Shown here: piece by piece, positions 35,184 through 43,677 of the stretch | Layout of the letters: the number at the start of each line of letters is the position of its first letter | Position numbering within the stretch: the first letter of the stretch is position 1 | Source: Actinomadura craniellae | GTDB lineage: Bacteria > Actinomycetota > Actinomycetes > Streptosporangiales > Streptosporangiaceae | Reading direction: 5' to 3' | Length of the DNA stretch: 64,000 bases | NCBI RefSeq assembly: GCF_003289645.1 | Contig: NZ_QLYX01000008.1 | Span: 1 to 64,000, forward strand | Made by a program: the position numbers and the translations under genes | The notes under the pieces: model-generated | Told to the model about the DNA's origin: nothing | The model's database searches: none | Seen by the model: the letters and a program-made list of their open reading frames with translations, nothing else

Positions 35184-36212
35184 GTGCCCGCCGCGAACGC
35201 GCCACGGCTCTACCGGGCCGGCGACTGGCCGGTACTGCGCGAGGCCGGTCCCGCCGAGACCGACCGCCGCGTCCGGGAGCTCTGCGACCACCTCGCGTTC
35301 GACCTCCCCGGGTACGGCGACGACGAGCTGGTCGCCGTTGGGATCATGCTGTCCACGGCGTCCCACCCCACCGCCGCCGGGGCCGTCCTGGACTGGATCG
35401 AGGCGGCCCCGTCACCGGGGCGGTTCGAGATCGTGTGCGGGTTGCTGCGCGGGCTGTGGTTCTGCGCCGGCACCGGCCAGTGCACCGACGAGCGGGTGAC
35501 CCGGCTGCTGGCGGTGCGCGACCCGGCCGGCCCGGGCGCTGGAGGCCGTTACCGGCATGCCCTGGTCCTGCTGCGCGCGGCGGGGTGCGGTGCGCGCCCC
35601 GAGCCGCTGCGGCCCGCGTTCCTGGCCGACACCGAGGAACTGCGCGGCGCGCTGCGGGACCGGCTCCGCTCGCTCCTCGGCACCGGCGAGCGGTGGCTGA
35701 CCCGCGCCGACCGGGACGCGCTGGACCGGTTGCACCAGGGCGACCGCGACGCCGGGCCGCACGGGCTGGGGGAGACGGCGGCGGCGGTCTTCACCGAAGA
35801 CGTGTGCGAGGAGTTCGCCCGGGAGTACCCGGAGCACGACCTCGACCGGCTGAGCTCCGTCGCGAACGCCCTGTCGCACGAGCACGGGCCCGTCGCCGCG
35901 GAGACCGCGCTGGAGTGGCTGGCGGCGGCCCCCTCGCCACCACGGTTCGAGATCGCCTGCTGGCTGCTGTCCGGAAGCCCGGGCGAGTGCACCCCTTCCC
36001 GCGCGGCCCGCCTGCTGGACCACCACGAACACGACCCCGGCGTGGCGCCAGGGCCGGAGCAGCGCTACCCGCTCGCCCTGGTACTGGAGGCGGCGGTGCG
36101 GAACGGCGGCGACGGCCGGTCGCGGGAGGCGCTGCACGCCGTCGTCGCCGGGCTCCCGGAACCCGAGGGGCACATGATGCGCGCGCGCCTGGCGACCCTG
36201 CCCGAGGACTGA
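35184..36212 (+). CDS. Candidate immunity protein with internal duplication
   Basis: 342 residues, acidic and helical. Two homologous halves: LDWIEAAPSPGRFEIVCGLL (about residue 70) and LEWLAAAPSPPRFEIACWLL (about 240), each followed by RYRHALVLL / RYPLALVLE. This gives a repeat of about 170 residues. No known domain. AGGAGG overlapping the upstream stop and a 3-nt gap imply tight coupling to the effector-like gene, which is the reason for the immunity proposal. Its 3' end faces the left border of the integrated element. Confidence 0.5.
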   Translation: MPAANAPRLYRAGDWPVLREAGPAETDRRVRELCDHLAFDLPGYGDDELVAVGIMLSTASHPTAAGAVLDWIEAAPSPGRFEIVCGLLRGLWFCAGTGQCTDERVTRLLAVRDPAGPGAGGRYRHALVLLRAAGCGARPEPLRPAFLADTEELRGALRDRLRSLLGTGERWLTRADRDALDRLHQGDRDAGPHGLGETAAAVFTEDVCEEFAREYPEHDLDRLSSVANALSHEHGPVAAETALEWLAAAPSPPRFEIACWLLSGSPGECTPSRAARLLDHHEHDPGVAPGPEQRYPLALVLEAAVRNGGDGRSREALHAVVAGLPEPEGHMMRARLATLPED

Positions 36213-36215
36213 ACC

Positions 36216-36239
36216 GGTCAGCGCTCGATCAGGGGGTAT
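36216..36239. other. Left attachment site
   Basis: A 24-bp sequence starting TCAGCGCTCGATCAGGGGG; the 17-bp core 36223-36239 is identical to 52410-52426 and the 24 bp differ at two positions. On the minus strand it reads as the displaced native end of the GNAT gene (...LIER, stop at 36216-36218). This is the chromosome-element junction on the left. Confidence 0.8.
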
Positions 36240-36420
36240 TTGTCACACCCGTAAATCGCTGACCTGGCGTTATGTCCTCCGGATGGTCTCTGACCTGCTA
36301 CTTAACCGCTTGCTGGCGTTGGCTTCCGTTGGGCTTATTCGGGTGTCTGACGGAACAGGGGCGGAACTGGCACGCGCCCCGCCATGCCCTACCTCGGGGG
36401 CAAGCCGTCGGAAGTAGGAC

Positions 36421-36456
36421 GGCCCCGGGCGCGGTGTTGGAGCACCGGCCGGGGCC
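36421..36456 (+). terminator. Strong hairpin upstream of the DUF2637 gene
   Basis: GGCCCCGG (36421-36428) pairs with CCGGGGCC (36449-36456), and inside CGGTG pairs with CACCG around TTGGAG. It lies 26 nt before the DUF2637 start, in a 243-nt gap with no other feature. It may block read-through from the chromosome or act in the leader. Confidence 0.5.
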
Positions 36457-36482
36457 TTGATCAGGAGCCGAGGTCCTGACCC

Positions 36483-37328
36483 ATGGAAGATCGTAGAACC
36501 CTCCCGTCCACCGAGGTCTCCGAAAGACCTCACTCAGCCGTCGGCGACGGGCTGATCCGCGCCAGCACAACGGTCGCGGTGGTCGGCATCGGCGGTATCG
36601 CCGCCGTCGTCAGCTTCCGTCACGCCCTGGCCGTGGTTCAGGCACACGGCGAGGACGGCGTCACCGGCTACTTGACCCCGCTCACCATTGACGGCCTCGT
36701 CTTCACCGCCTCCATGGTGCTGCTCGACGCGGCGCGGCGCGGGGACCGTCCGCCCGCCCTGGCGCGGGTGGCGCTGGCGTTGGGGGTGGGGGCGACGGTG
36801 GCGGTGAACGTGCTGCACGGCATCGAGCGGGGCCCGGTGGGGGCGGTGGTGGCGGCGTGGCCGGCGGTCACCCTCGTGTTGGTGGTCGAGTTGCTGATGG
36901 GGATGATCCGGCGCGGCCGGGTCAGCGCGACGACGGCCGACGTTGACGAGGTGCTCGTCGTGGCCCAGCTCGACCACGGCGCGGCGGCCGGGGTGGAGAA
37001 CGAACTCGTGATGCCCGTCGACGAGCGGCCCGCCGTCCGGCCGGTGGTGGAGTCGCCCGGCGGGGAGGTGCTCGACCGGGCGGCGGCCCGCCTCGCCGCG
37101 CTGCTCGACGACGAGGCGGTCGACGAGGGCGACGGGAGCGCCTCTCCCGACCTTGACCCGGTGATCGCGACCGCCTGTGACCGGTTCGCCGGGGTGCTCG
37201 CGACAGGGGGTCTCCCGTCGGTGCGGGCGTTGCGGCAGGAACTGCGGATCGGGCATCCGCGGGCGGTGCGGGTGCGCGCTGCTCTGGCCGGGCGGGAGCG
37301 CGCTCCCGGGGTGGTCGCGACCGGGTGA
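36483..37328 (+). CDS. DUF2637 membrane protein
   Basis: 281 residues. Residues about 25-145 hold four hydrophobic segments (TTVAVVGIGGIAAVVSFRHA; PLTIDGLVFTASMVLL; VALALGVGATVAVNVL; AAWPAVTLVLVVELLMG), the DUF2637 domain, often with a cytoplasmic HTH-like tail; here the tail (about 220-275, SVRALRQELRIGHPRAVRVRAAL) fits that. DUF2637 proteins are encoded on Streptomyces plasmids and AICEs, often in spread/transfer gene sets. Exact role unknown. Confidence 0.85.
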   Translation: MEDRRTLPSTEVSERPHSAVGDGLIRASTTVAVVGIGGIAAVVSFRHALAVVQAHGEDGVTGYLTPLTIDGLVFTASMVLLDAARRGDRPPALARVALALGVGATVAVNVLHGIERGPVGAVVAAWPAVTLVLVVELLMGMIRRGRVSATTADVDEVLVVAQLDHGAAAGVENELVMPVDERPAVRPVVESPGGEVLDRAAARLAALLDDEAVDEGDGSASPDLDPVIATACDRFAGVLATGGLPSVRALRQELRIGHPRAVRVRAALAGRERAPGVVATG

Positions 37329-37398
37329 GGGGTGGTCGCGAGAGCCCTCGCCGGGGTGGTCCTGGCGGGGGCTCTCGTCGTGTCCGCGGGGTGGCCGG

Positions 37399-37566
37399 CT
37401 ACTTCTTGGCGTTGTACTTGCGGAGGAGTTCGTTGACGACGTCGGAGACGGTCTTGCCCTCTTCGGCGGCTTTCCGCTTGGCCTCTTCCCACACCGCATC
37501 AGGCACGCGGACACCGCGGATCTTGGTTTCGCCCGTGGCGGGCCGTCCCCGCTTCTTTTCTGTCAC
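37399..37566 (-). CDS. Ribbon-helix-helix repressor-like protein (55 aa)
   Basis: GTG at 37566 to TAG at 37399. The peptide runs through RGRPATGETKIRGVRVPDAV, WEEAKRKAAEEGKTVSDVV and NELLRKYN: a basic arm, a strand (KIRGVRVP) and two helices with the turn EGKTVSD, the CopG/Arc pattern. Its start codon lies inside an operator-like palindrome (37558-37573), and a second near-identical site lies at 37624-37645, so autoregulation and control of the divergent DUF6907 operon are likely. Confidence 0.75.
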   Translation of the reverse strand: MTEKKRGRPATGETKIRGVRVPDAVWEEAKRKAAEEGKTVSDVVNELLRKYNAKK

Positions 37567-37573
37567 AACAGAA
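37558..37573. promoter_or_regulatory. Operator copy 1 (overlaps repressor start)
   Basis: Read on the minus strand, TTCTGTTGTGACAGAA; 15 of 16 positions match the plus-strand core of the site at 37627-37642. It covers the GTG start of the ribbon-helix-helix gene. Centre-to-centre distance to copy 2 is about 69 bp. Confidence 0.65.
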
Positions 37574-37623
37574 TCTTAGAACTACGTGGGGAAACCTTGC
37601 CATGGCCAGTCAGGCATGAGTAT

Positions 37624-37645
37624 CTTTTCTGTTGTAACAGAAAAG
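37624..37645. promoter_or_regulatory. Operator copy 2 (perfect 22-bp palindrome)
   Basis: Arms CTTTTCTGTT (37624-37633) and AACAGAAAAG (37636-37645) are exact reverse complements with GT between. It lies about 70 nt upstream of the DUF6907 gene start, in the divergent promoter region. The AT-rich sequence stands out from its surroundings. Confidence 0.7.
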
Positions 37646-37715
37646 CGGCCCCATCTCGGTGACTGCAACACCGGACGGGGCCTAGGGATCAACCTCGGAT
37701 CAGGAGATCGGCCCC

Positions 37716-38705
37716 ATGGCGAACCACCCTACGCCCGGTCAGCTTCCCTTCGCTGGGATGCCGTCCGCGCCCCAGCTCACCATCGACGACGTGCCCCCGG
37801 CCGGCCCGGTCGTGTTCGGCCCGGCCGCCCTGACCGACCAGCAGCGCGACGGCCTCGCGTGCGTCGTCTGCGGCATCTCGCACCTGACGTACACCGGCCC
37901 GTCCGTCCCCGTCGGCGCGGTCGGCGGTGGGCAGGTGTTCGCGTGCGCCCCGTGCGTCCCCGGCGACGAGCAGCAGCTCGACGACGGCCAGGGCGGCGAG
38001 GACGAGCAGGTCGTCAACGAGCGGCCCGCCCCCGGGTTCGTGTGCTCCGTCCCGTGGTGCACCCGCGACCACGAGGGCGGGGCCCGGCCGCTGCACATCA
38101 GCGGCATCGGCGAGACCACCATCGGCGACGGTGACCGCGCCTACGTCGACATCTCCGCGAGCGGCCCGGTCGGCGACGACGACCGCACCATCGGCGTTCA
38201 CCTGCTGGGGGGCGGCATCGCCACCGACCACCCGTCGACGTTCGTCGACATCGGCGACGCCCCCGGCCTGGCCGCTCTGCTCGACACCCTCGGGCACGGC
38301 GAGTTGGCCGGCCTCGTCGCGGACGGGGTGGCGGTGTTGCGGCGTGTGATCCCCGCCCCGGCCGGGGAGCGGGAGCAGCGGGAGGTGCTCGACCCGGAGG
38401 GGCGGGAGCAGCAGCTCGACGACGGCCAGGGCGACGCCGACCGGCCCGCCGGCGAGGCCTCGATATCGGTGGCCCTGATCCGCGCCGACACCCCCGAACA
38501 GCCGACGGCCGGAACCACCCGCGGCGGGGGCGGCGAGCGGTTCACGGTCCCGCTCACGGCGCCGGACGAGGCGGTCGAGGCGCTCCGCGCGATGGACCTG
38601 GGCAACGCTGAGGAAGCGGTCGCCGGCGCGGTCGCCCGGGCGGTGGTGGAGGAACTGCGGGCCCGCCGCGCGGCCCGACACGACACGACCGGCGAGGCCC
38701 GGTGA
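37716..38705 (+). CDS. DUF6907-like protein with zinc-finger motif
   Basis: 329 residues, acidic. Residues about 48-80 have CVVC...CAPC, a putative zinc ribbon. The middle part CSVPWCTRDHEGGARPLHISG resembles the DUF6907 family of actinomycete mobile elements. The C-terminal helical part ends AVEELRARRAARHD. Function unknown. First gene of a pair (GTGA overlap with the next) under the operator at 37624-37645. Confidence 0.65.
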   Translation: MANHPTPGQLPFAGMPSAPQLTIDDVPPAGPVVFGPAALTDQQRDGLACVVCGISHLTYTGPSVPVGAVGGGQVFACAPCVPGDEQQLDDGQGGEDEQVVNERPAPGFVCSVPWCTRDHEGGARPLHISGIGETTIGDGDRAYVDISASGPVGDDDRTIGVHLLGGGIATDHPSTFVDIGDAPGLAALLDTLGHGELAGLVADGVAVLRRVIPAPAGEREQREVLDPEGREQQLDDGQGDADRPAGEASISVALIRADTPEQPTAGTTRGGGGERFTVPLTAPDEAVEALRAMDLGNAEEAVAGAVARAVVEELRARRAARHDTTGEAR

Positions 38706-39088
38706 CCGGGAGGTCGTTGGAGGAGGACCGGCGGGCCGCCACCCGATCCGCCCGGGTCGCGGCCCGCCGGTCCATCCCCATCGAGTCGTGCCCGTGGTGG
38801 GAACCCACCACCAACCGGGAACGGGCGTTGCGGTTCATCTGGGTGCGCACCTACGCCAGGCACCGCCCCGACCTGTGCGACCAAGCGCTACGCGACGGGG
38901 AGGCCGGGGTGATGGTGCTCATCTGGGACGCCTGGCTCGACGGGCGGGAAACCGCCGCCGCCGGGGAACCGGCCACCTCGTGCCCGCACGACCCGCGCGC
39001 CGGCACCGCGCTGGGCCGGGCGGTGTTCTCGGCGTGGTGCCGCGGGTACGCGGAGGTCCGGCCGCCGCCGGTCGACTACACGGGATGA
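38702..39088 (+). CDS. Hypothetical element protein
   Basis: 128 residues, basic N-terminus (RRAATRSARVAARRS), Trp- and Arg-rich centre (CPWWEPTTNRERALRFIWV) and CPHDPRAG. No family recognised. Its GTG overlaps the previous stop (GTGA), so it is translated with the DUF6907-like gene. A terminator follows. Confidence 0.6.
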   Translation: MTGRSLEEDRRAATRSARVAARRSIPIESCPWWEPTTNRERALRFIWVRTYARHRPDLCDQALRDGEAGVMVLIWDAWLDGRETAAAGEPATSCPHDPRAGTALGRAVFSAWCRGYAEVRPPPVDYTG

Positions 39089-39100
39089 CCCCCGGGCGTA

Positions 39101-39137
39101 CGAACGCCCCGCCGGGACGAGGCCGGTGGGGCGTTCG
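39101..39137. terminator. Convergent terminator
   Basis: CGAACGCCCC (39101-39110) and GGGGCGTTCG (39128-39137) form a 10-bp perfect stem, with CCGG/CCGG pairing inside the loop. It lies between convergent genes ending at 39088 and 39157. Confidence 0.75.
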
Positions 39138-39156
39138 GCGTTGGTGCACGCACCTC

Positions 39157-40380
39157 TCAGCGTAGAGCCTCGCCCAGCTCGACGACGGCTGAATGGTCCG
39201 GCCAGCGGGCGGCCATCGACCGGTAGGTCTGGGCGATGGTGGCGCGGGTCTTCCCGCCGCCGGTGGCCGACACGATGCCCAACGCCACCCGCAGGGCGGA
39301 CACCGACTGCTCGACCTGCCCGCCGGCGGCTCGCTCAATGGCGGCCTGCACCCGGTACCAAGCCACCCACTCCGAATCGCGCACGGTCGGCGGCAACGCC
39401 TCGATGCCCGCGGTGATGACGTCGGCGGCGGCGGTGTGCTCGGCCGGGGTGTCGGCGAGGTAGGCCAGGATCAGGCCGCGCTGCATCGTGAGCATCGCCG
39501 GGCCGTAGAAGTACAACGAGTCCGGGTCGCCTCCCCCCGCGCTCGACAACGCTTCCTCGGCGTGGCCGATGGCGCGCAGGGCGCCTTGCCGGTCCCCGAG
39601 GATGGCCAGGGCCCGCCCGCCCTGCTGGATGGCCACGGTGCGGGTACCGGTCGCGGTGGCCTGCTCGGCGGCGGCCCGCGACAGCGTGGCCATGGAAGCG
39701 ATGTCGCCGGTGACCCACGCCAGGTGCCCGTGCATCGACAGGGCGGTCGCGGTCAGGTCCGGGTCGCCGGCTTGCATCCCGAGTCGTAGCGCCTGGTCGT
39801 ACAAGGGGCTTGCGGCATCGTGGGCGCCGATCGCGGTGTGCAGCCACCCGGCGAACTGGGACGCTTCAGAAGCGGTCGCGGTGAGCCGGTCGGCGACCGG
39901 CCCGCGCGCTTCCTTCAGCAGCCGCAGCGTGAGCCGCATGTGAGCGGTCGCCGGGCCGATGACCGCCCCCGATCCGATCATGTCCTCAATGCGCCGCTGG
40001 TTTGCGAGCGTGGCCGACAGCCCCTCTACCACGGCAGTATCCAACCGGGCCGGGTGCCGTGCGGCCATGACGAGGCGTTCCTCGTCGTCGGGGGTGATCC
40101 CCGCATCGGCGGCCCCGGCCGGCCCCCACAACGGTCGTTCAGAGGGCGGGAACAGGTCGTCCGGGTCGAGGCCGAAGACGGCGGCGAGGGTGTCGACGTA
40201 GTCGCGGGGGAAGTGGTCCCCGCGTTCCCACGCGCGGATCTGGGACGTCAGGGACTCCAGGGCGCGGTGTGAGCCGGTCTCAGCTCGGAGCCGGCGGCCG
40301 AGTTCGGCTTTCGACCAGCGGCGGTCTTCGCGTTCGGTTTGGAGGCGGGCAGCCCACGCAGGGCGGGATCGTTCGGTCAT
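39157..40380 (-). CDS. XRE-family regulator with TPR-like domain
   Basis: 407 residues: HTH at about 20-75 (WSKAELGRRLRAETGSHRALESLTSQIRAWERG) and a long helical repeat region (about 110-400) with TPR-like pairs such as FAGWLHTAIGAHDAASPLYDQAL and HAEEALSSAGG. Such HTH-TPR proteins are common on actinomycete plasmids and may sense peptides or other ligands. No RBS before ATG 40380; possibly leaderless. Divergent from the gene pair at 40525. Confidence 0.8.
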   Translation of the reverse strand: MTERSRPAWAARLQTEREDRRWSKAELGRRLRAETGSHRALESLTSQIRAWERGDHFPRDYVDTLAAVFGLDPDDLFPPSERPLWGPAGAADAGITPDDEERLVMAARHPARLDTAVVEGLSATLANQRRIEDMIGSGAVIGPATAHMRLTLRLLKEARGPVADRLTATASEASQFAGWLHTAIGAHDAASPLYDQALRLGMQAGDPDLTATALSMHGHLAWVTGDIASMATLSRAAAEQATATGTRTVAIQQGGRALAILGDRQGALRAIGHAEEALSSAGGGDPDSLYFYGPAMLTMQRGLILAYLADTPAEHTAAADVITAGIEALPPTVRDSEWVAWYRVQAAIERAAGGQVEQSVSALRVALGIVSATGGGKTRATIAQTYRSMAARWPDHSAVVELGEALR

Positions 40381-40524
40381 GGCGCGCACCAATTCGCCGG
40401 TCCGAATACCCGATCACTACGGCGTCATCGGGTCCTTCATCGCCAGTGTGCCTCTGGTATGCGCCCCATCGCAGCAGTTCGCTTGGAGTCACCGAACCGC
40501 TACCCCACGAAGGAGGCCGGGCGC

Positions 40525-40794
40525 ATGGTGCACGCCGCCCCGCCGAACTATCACGGCGGCCCGCCACGCCTGTTCGAATGGACCGCCCGTCTCGGCGACG
40601 ACCAGGGCGCGACCGGTGTCACCGACGACCCGGACCGGGCCGTCGAGCACCTCGCCGAAGCCCTCGCCAACGCGGCCCCGGGGGCGTCGGGGAGCGTGCA
40701 CCGGGCGCACTACGCCGGCGGCGGGGTCGGGTACCAGCACGGACACCAGGTCGCGCACGCCCGGGTCACCGCCGATGGGGTGACGTGGACGTGA
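40525..40794 (+). CDS. Hypothetical element protein (89 aa)
   Basis: ATG 40525 has AAGGAGG nearby. The peptide has PPRLFEWTARLGDDQGATG, DRAVEHLAEALANAAPG and VHRAHYAGGGVGYQHGHQVA; His-rich at the C-terminus. Looks like a small actinobacterial mobile-element protein. No function known. GTGA overlap with the next gene. Confidence 0.6.
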   Translation: MVHAAPPNYHGGPPRLFEWTARLGDDQGATGVTDDPDRAVEHLAEALANAAPGASGSVHRAHYAGGGVGYQHGHQVAHARVTADGVTWT

Positions 40795-40985
40795 ACGACG
40801 CGGAGATCTACCAGGTGCAGGCCGCGCTACGGAAACGGCACGGCACGCCATGGATCTGGTACGGGTGGCGCACCCGTAGTTGGTGGGCGCTGGCCGGCGG
40901 GCGCCTCGTCGAAGCTGTGTCGCCGGGCGAGCTTGGGCGGGCGATGCGGGCGCCGGCGGCCTGGCCGTGGCCGCCGGTCAGGTAG
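40791..40985 (+). CDS. Small Trp-rich hypothetical protein (64 aa)
   Basis: GTG 40791 overlaps the preceding TGA. The peptide AEIYQVQAALRKRHGTPWIW, then YGWRTRSWWALAGGRLVEAV is Trp- and Arg-rich. No family recognised. Translationally coupled to the upstream gene. Two hairpins follow. Confidence 0.6.
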   Translation: MNDAEIYQVQAALRKRHGTPWIWYGWRTRSWWALAGGRLVEAVSPGELGRAMRAPAAWPWPPVR

Positions 40986-40990
40986 AGACC

Positions 40991-41029
40991 GCGGGCACGG
41001 CGCTTCCTGACCGCTGCCGCCGTGCCCGC
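40991..41029. terminator. Terminator hairpin 1
   Basis: GCGGGCACGGCG (40991-41002) and CGCCGTGCCCGC (41018-41029) form a 12-bp perfect stem, 6 nt after the stop at 40985. Convergent with the tape-measure gene. Confidence 0.75.
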
Positions 41030-41040
41030 ACCGTACGCCG

Positions 41041-41078
41041 CGGCCCCGGAAGGAAACCCTTGGCAGGGTCCGGGGCCG
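41041..41078. terminator. Terminator hairpin 2
   Basis: CGGCCCCGGA (41041-41050) and TCCGGGGCCG (41069-41078) form a 10-bp perfect stem, a second hairpin in the convergent gap before the tape-measure gene stop (41167). Confidence 0.65.
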
Positions 41079-41166
41079 CGGTTCCCCCGGGGACGGTTCA
41101 GGCCCGGGGATGAGGGGGGAGGGCGGCCGGTCAGGTCGGCGGTCCCGGCCGGCCGCCGCCCCCTGC

Positions 41167-43317
41167 TCACCCTTTCCCGAGGACCTGTTGCACGTTCCCG
41201 CCGCCCTCAACGCGGATGGTGCGTCGCAACCAGCGGAGGAAGTGGTCGTCTCCGCCGGTGGCGTCGACCGTGACGCGCACGTCCACGACCTGCCGGTCCC
41301 GGCCGAACCCGGCGGCCCCGGCCGGGGCGATGTCGGGCCCGGACACCGCACCGGCGATACCGTCCGTCACCTGGCCCAGCGTCGACCGCAGAGCCGGCAA
41401 CGCGCCGGTGATGCCGTCCATCAACCCCGACATGATCGCCGCCCCAGACGGCTCCAACAGCTTCAGGTCAACCGCCATGGGGCCCTTCCACGAGGGGATC
41501 ATCCCGGTCACGGACGACAGGATGTCCCGCACGCGGCCGATCGCCCCCCGGATGCCCGAGATGAGGCCGTCGAGGATGGCCCTACCGGCGCTGACCAGCC
41601 ATGACCCGGCGCCGCGGAACACACCGACGATGGTGTTTTTGATGCCGTTGGCGGCGGAGCGGATGCCGCCCCACGCGGCGCGCAGGGCGCCCATGATGCT
41701 GCGGCCGATCGCGCGCGCCCCGTCGAGGGCGGCCTCGTTCATCCGGGTCATGACGCCCCTGATGAGGCCGATGTGGAGTTTGAACAACGCCATGACCCCG
41801 GACAGGCCGATGCGGATGATGCCGGTGATGATCTGCCACGCCCCGGCGGCGATGGCCTTGACGCCGTCCCACGCCTTCCCCCAGTCGCCGGTGAGGATGC
41901 CAGTGAAGACCTTGAGGATGCCGGTGATGATGCTGATCGCCCCGGAAATGTTGGCCATCACGGACCGGAACACCGCCACGACCATCGGGCCGAACACCCC
42001 GACCAGCCACGACACCACCGGGGCGGCGGCCGCGAGGAACTGCCCGAACGCCGGGATGAGCTGGGTCGTGACCTTGGTCCAGATCTCCTGTAGGGCGGGG
42101 ATCACCACGGCTTTGATGTCGGCGAAGACCTTCTTCAGGGACGGCAACACCTCGGTGACCGCCGACCGCACGTTCGCCATGAAGTCGCCCGCGATCGGCG
42201 ACGAGAAGCCCTGCTTGATCCGCTCGTAAGCGGCCTTGACCTCGTCGAAGTGGCGGATGACCAGGCCGGCGGCGGCGATGACGGCGGTGACCGGACCACC
42301 GAACACGATCGCGAGCACCGACACCACGTCGGCCAGGGCGCGGAACTGGGCGGTGTAGGTGCGGTACGCGTCGACCAGCGTGCGGACCCACCCGGACAGC
42401 GTTCCGACGACGGTGGAGACGGCCTGGAAGGCGCTCTTGAGCTTGTCGAGCCCGGCGGACACCGACGCCGCGGTGATGCGGTCGAGCCGGTCGGCCAGCC
42501 AATCGAGGGCGCCGGCCAGGCCGCGGGAGCCGACCGCCATGGAGACACCAGAGATCCGGCCCAACATGCTGACGAACGAGATGGCGAGCCGGGAGACGTG
42601 CGGCGCGAGCTCGCGCACGGATTTCGAGATCGGGTCGAGGATGCCGCGCAGCGCCTTGACCCCGGCCGTCGACTTCCCCCAGGCCAGGAATTCCCGCATG
42701 ACCTGGTTGGTTGCCTGCCCGATCGCGACCATCGTGCGGCGGACGTGCGGGAACGCAACCCGCGTGAACGCCTGGGCGAGCGGGCGGATACCGCGGGCGG
42801 CGGCCTCAGACGCCGCCTTTCCCGCGGCCGTGAACGCGTCGCCGATGGGCTGCAACGCCTTCCTGGCCGCGCTGCCCTCAGCGAAGATCTGCTTCAGGGT
42901 GGCCTTCACGAACAGCCCGGCCGCCGCGAAGCTGAGCAGCATCGGCGCGACGGCGAGCGCGGCCTGACCCAACGCGAGCAGCTTCGCCCCGAGGGCCGCC
43001 AGCAACGGCGCGGCAGCGACCGCAGTCGCCGCGATCGCGGCGACCTTCAGGGGCAGGGCGGCCAGTGGGGCGAGGACGGCCCCCGCCCCGCGTAGCCCGG
43101 CGGAGATTGCGGCCCGGACCGCCCCGATGAGCCCACCGCCGTACCCTTCCCCGGCGGCCTCGCCCTCGGCGACGAACCGGCCCCGCATGTCGCGCAACCG
43201 GCCGTTGGTGTCGCGTTGGAACTGCTGCATGTGCTGCTCGGACCGGTCGAGGGTGCGGCGGAACCCGCGGTCGTCCGCGCGGATGAACGCAACCAACTCA
43301 CCAACCGACAGGGCCAC
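41167..43317 (-). CDS. Phage tape-measure-like protein
   Basis: 716 residues. The N-terminus (ELVAFIRADDRGFRRTLDRSEQHMQQFQRD) is typical of siphophage tail tape-measure proteins. Long hydrophobic Ala/Gly/Val helices follow (about 70-130 and 335-560; for example ALADVVSVLAIVFGGPVTAV), with repeats such as GAWQIITGIIRIGLSGVMAL and RAAWGGIRSAANGIKNTIVG. A soluble C-terminus with VVDVRVTVDATGGDDHF ends it. No other tail gene was recognised nearby. GTG start 3 nt after the previous stop; last gene of a minus-strand operon. Confidence 0.8.
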   Translation of the reverse strand: MALSVGELVAFIRADDRGFRRTLDRSEQHMQQFQRDTNGRLRDMRGRFVAEGEAAGEGYGGGLIGAVRAAISAGLRGAGAVLAPLAALPLKVAAIAATAVAAAPLLAALGAKLLALGQAALAVAPMLLSFAAAGLFVKATLKQIFAEGSAARKALQPIGDAFTAAGKAASEAAARGIRPLAQAFTRVAFPHVRRTMVAIGQATNQVMREFLAWGKSTAGVKALRGILDPISKSVRELAPHVSRLAISFVSMLGRISGVSMAVGSRGLAGALDWLADRLDRITAASVSAGLDKLKSAFQAVSTVVGTLSGWVRTLVDAYRTYTAQFRALADVVSVLAIVFGGPVTAVIAAAGLVIRHFDEVKAAYERIKQGFSSPIAGDFMANVRSAVTEVLPSLKKVFADIKAVVIPALQEIWTKVTTQLIPAFGQFLAAAAPVVSWLVGVFGPMVVAVFRSVMANISGAISIITGILKVFTGILTGDWGKAWDGVKAIAAGAWQIITGIIRIGLSGVMALFKLHIGLIRGVMTRMNEAALDGARAIGRSIMGALRAAWGGIRSAANGIKNTIVGVFRGAGSWLVSAGRAILDGLISGIRGAIGRVRDILSSVTGMIPSWKGPMAVDLKLLEPSGAAIMSGLMDGITGALPALRSTLGQVTDGIAGAVSGPDIAPAGAAGFGRDRQVVDVRVTVDATGGDDHFLRWLRRTIRVEGGGNVQQVLGKG

Positions 43318-43320
43318 GGG

Positions 43321-43677
43321 TCACCCCCCGGTTCCTGCGGCGGCCTGGAGACCGGCCGCGGCGAGCATGTCGGCGGACGGCGACCCGTTGCCGGCGGCGT
43401 TGTCCCACCCGGCGCACGCCGCGGCCGCCATGGCGGCCAGTTGGGCGGTGAAGTACCCGACCGCTTCGAACTCCCCGCCCGGGTGGGCGTCCATCATGGC
43501 GCCGACCGTCGAGCCGACCAGCGCGCCGAACTCCTCATCGGTGGTGGCGGGGTCGCGGCGGGCGGTGATGAGGGCGACGGCTGCGGCGGCGGCCCGGTCG
43601 GCGACGTCAACCCCGTCCGGCGGGCGGGGCGCGGTCGGGCGGCGGCGCGGGGTCGGGCCTCGCTTGCGGCGGGGCAT
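43321..43677 (-). CDS. Hypothetical protein upstream of the tape-measure gene
   Basis: 118 residues: a very basic Pro/Arg N-terminus (MPRRKRGPTPRRRPTAPRP) and an Ala-rich helical remainder (AAAAAVALITARRDPAT, VGYFTAQLAAMAAAAC). Its position immediately before the tape-measure gene is where a tail-assembly chaperone is usually found, but no sequence evidence supports that. Start overlaps the previous stop by 1 nt. Confidence 0.55.
   Translation of the reverse strand: MPRRKRGPTPRRRPTAPRPPDGVDVADRAAAAAVALITARRDPATTDEEFGALVGSTVGAMMDAHPGGEFEAVGYFTAQLAAMAAAACAGWDNAAGNGSPSADMLAAAGLQAAAGTGG

Noticed and set aside
40269-40790. Extended reading frame upstream of the small Trp-rich protein
   Set aside because: It runs through the divergent promoter region and the preceding gene; the GTGA overlap at 40791 marks the real start.
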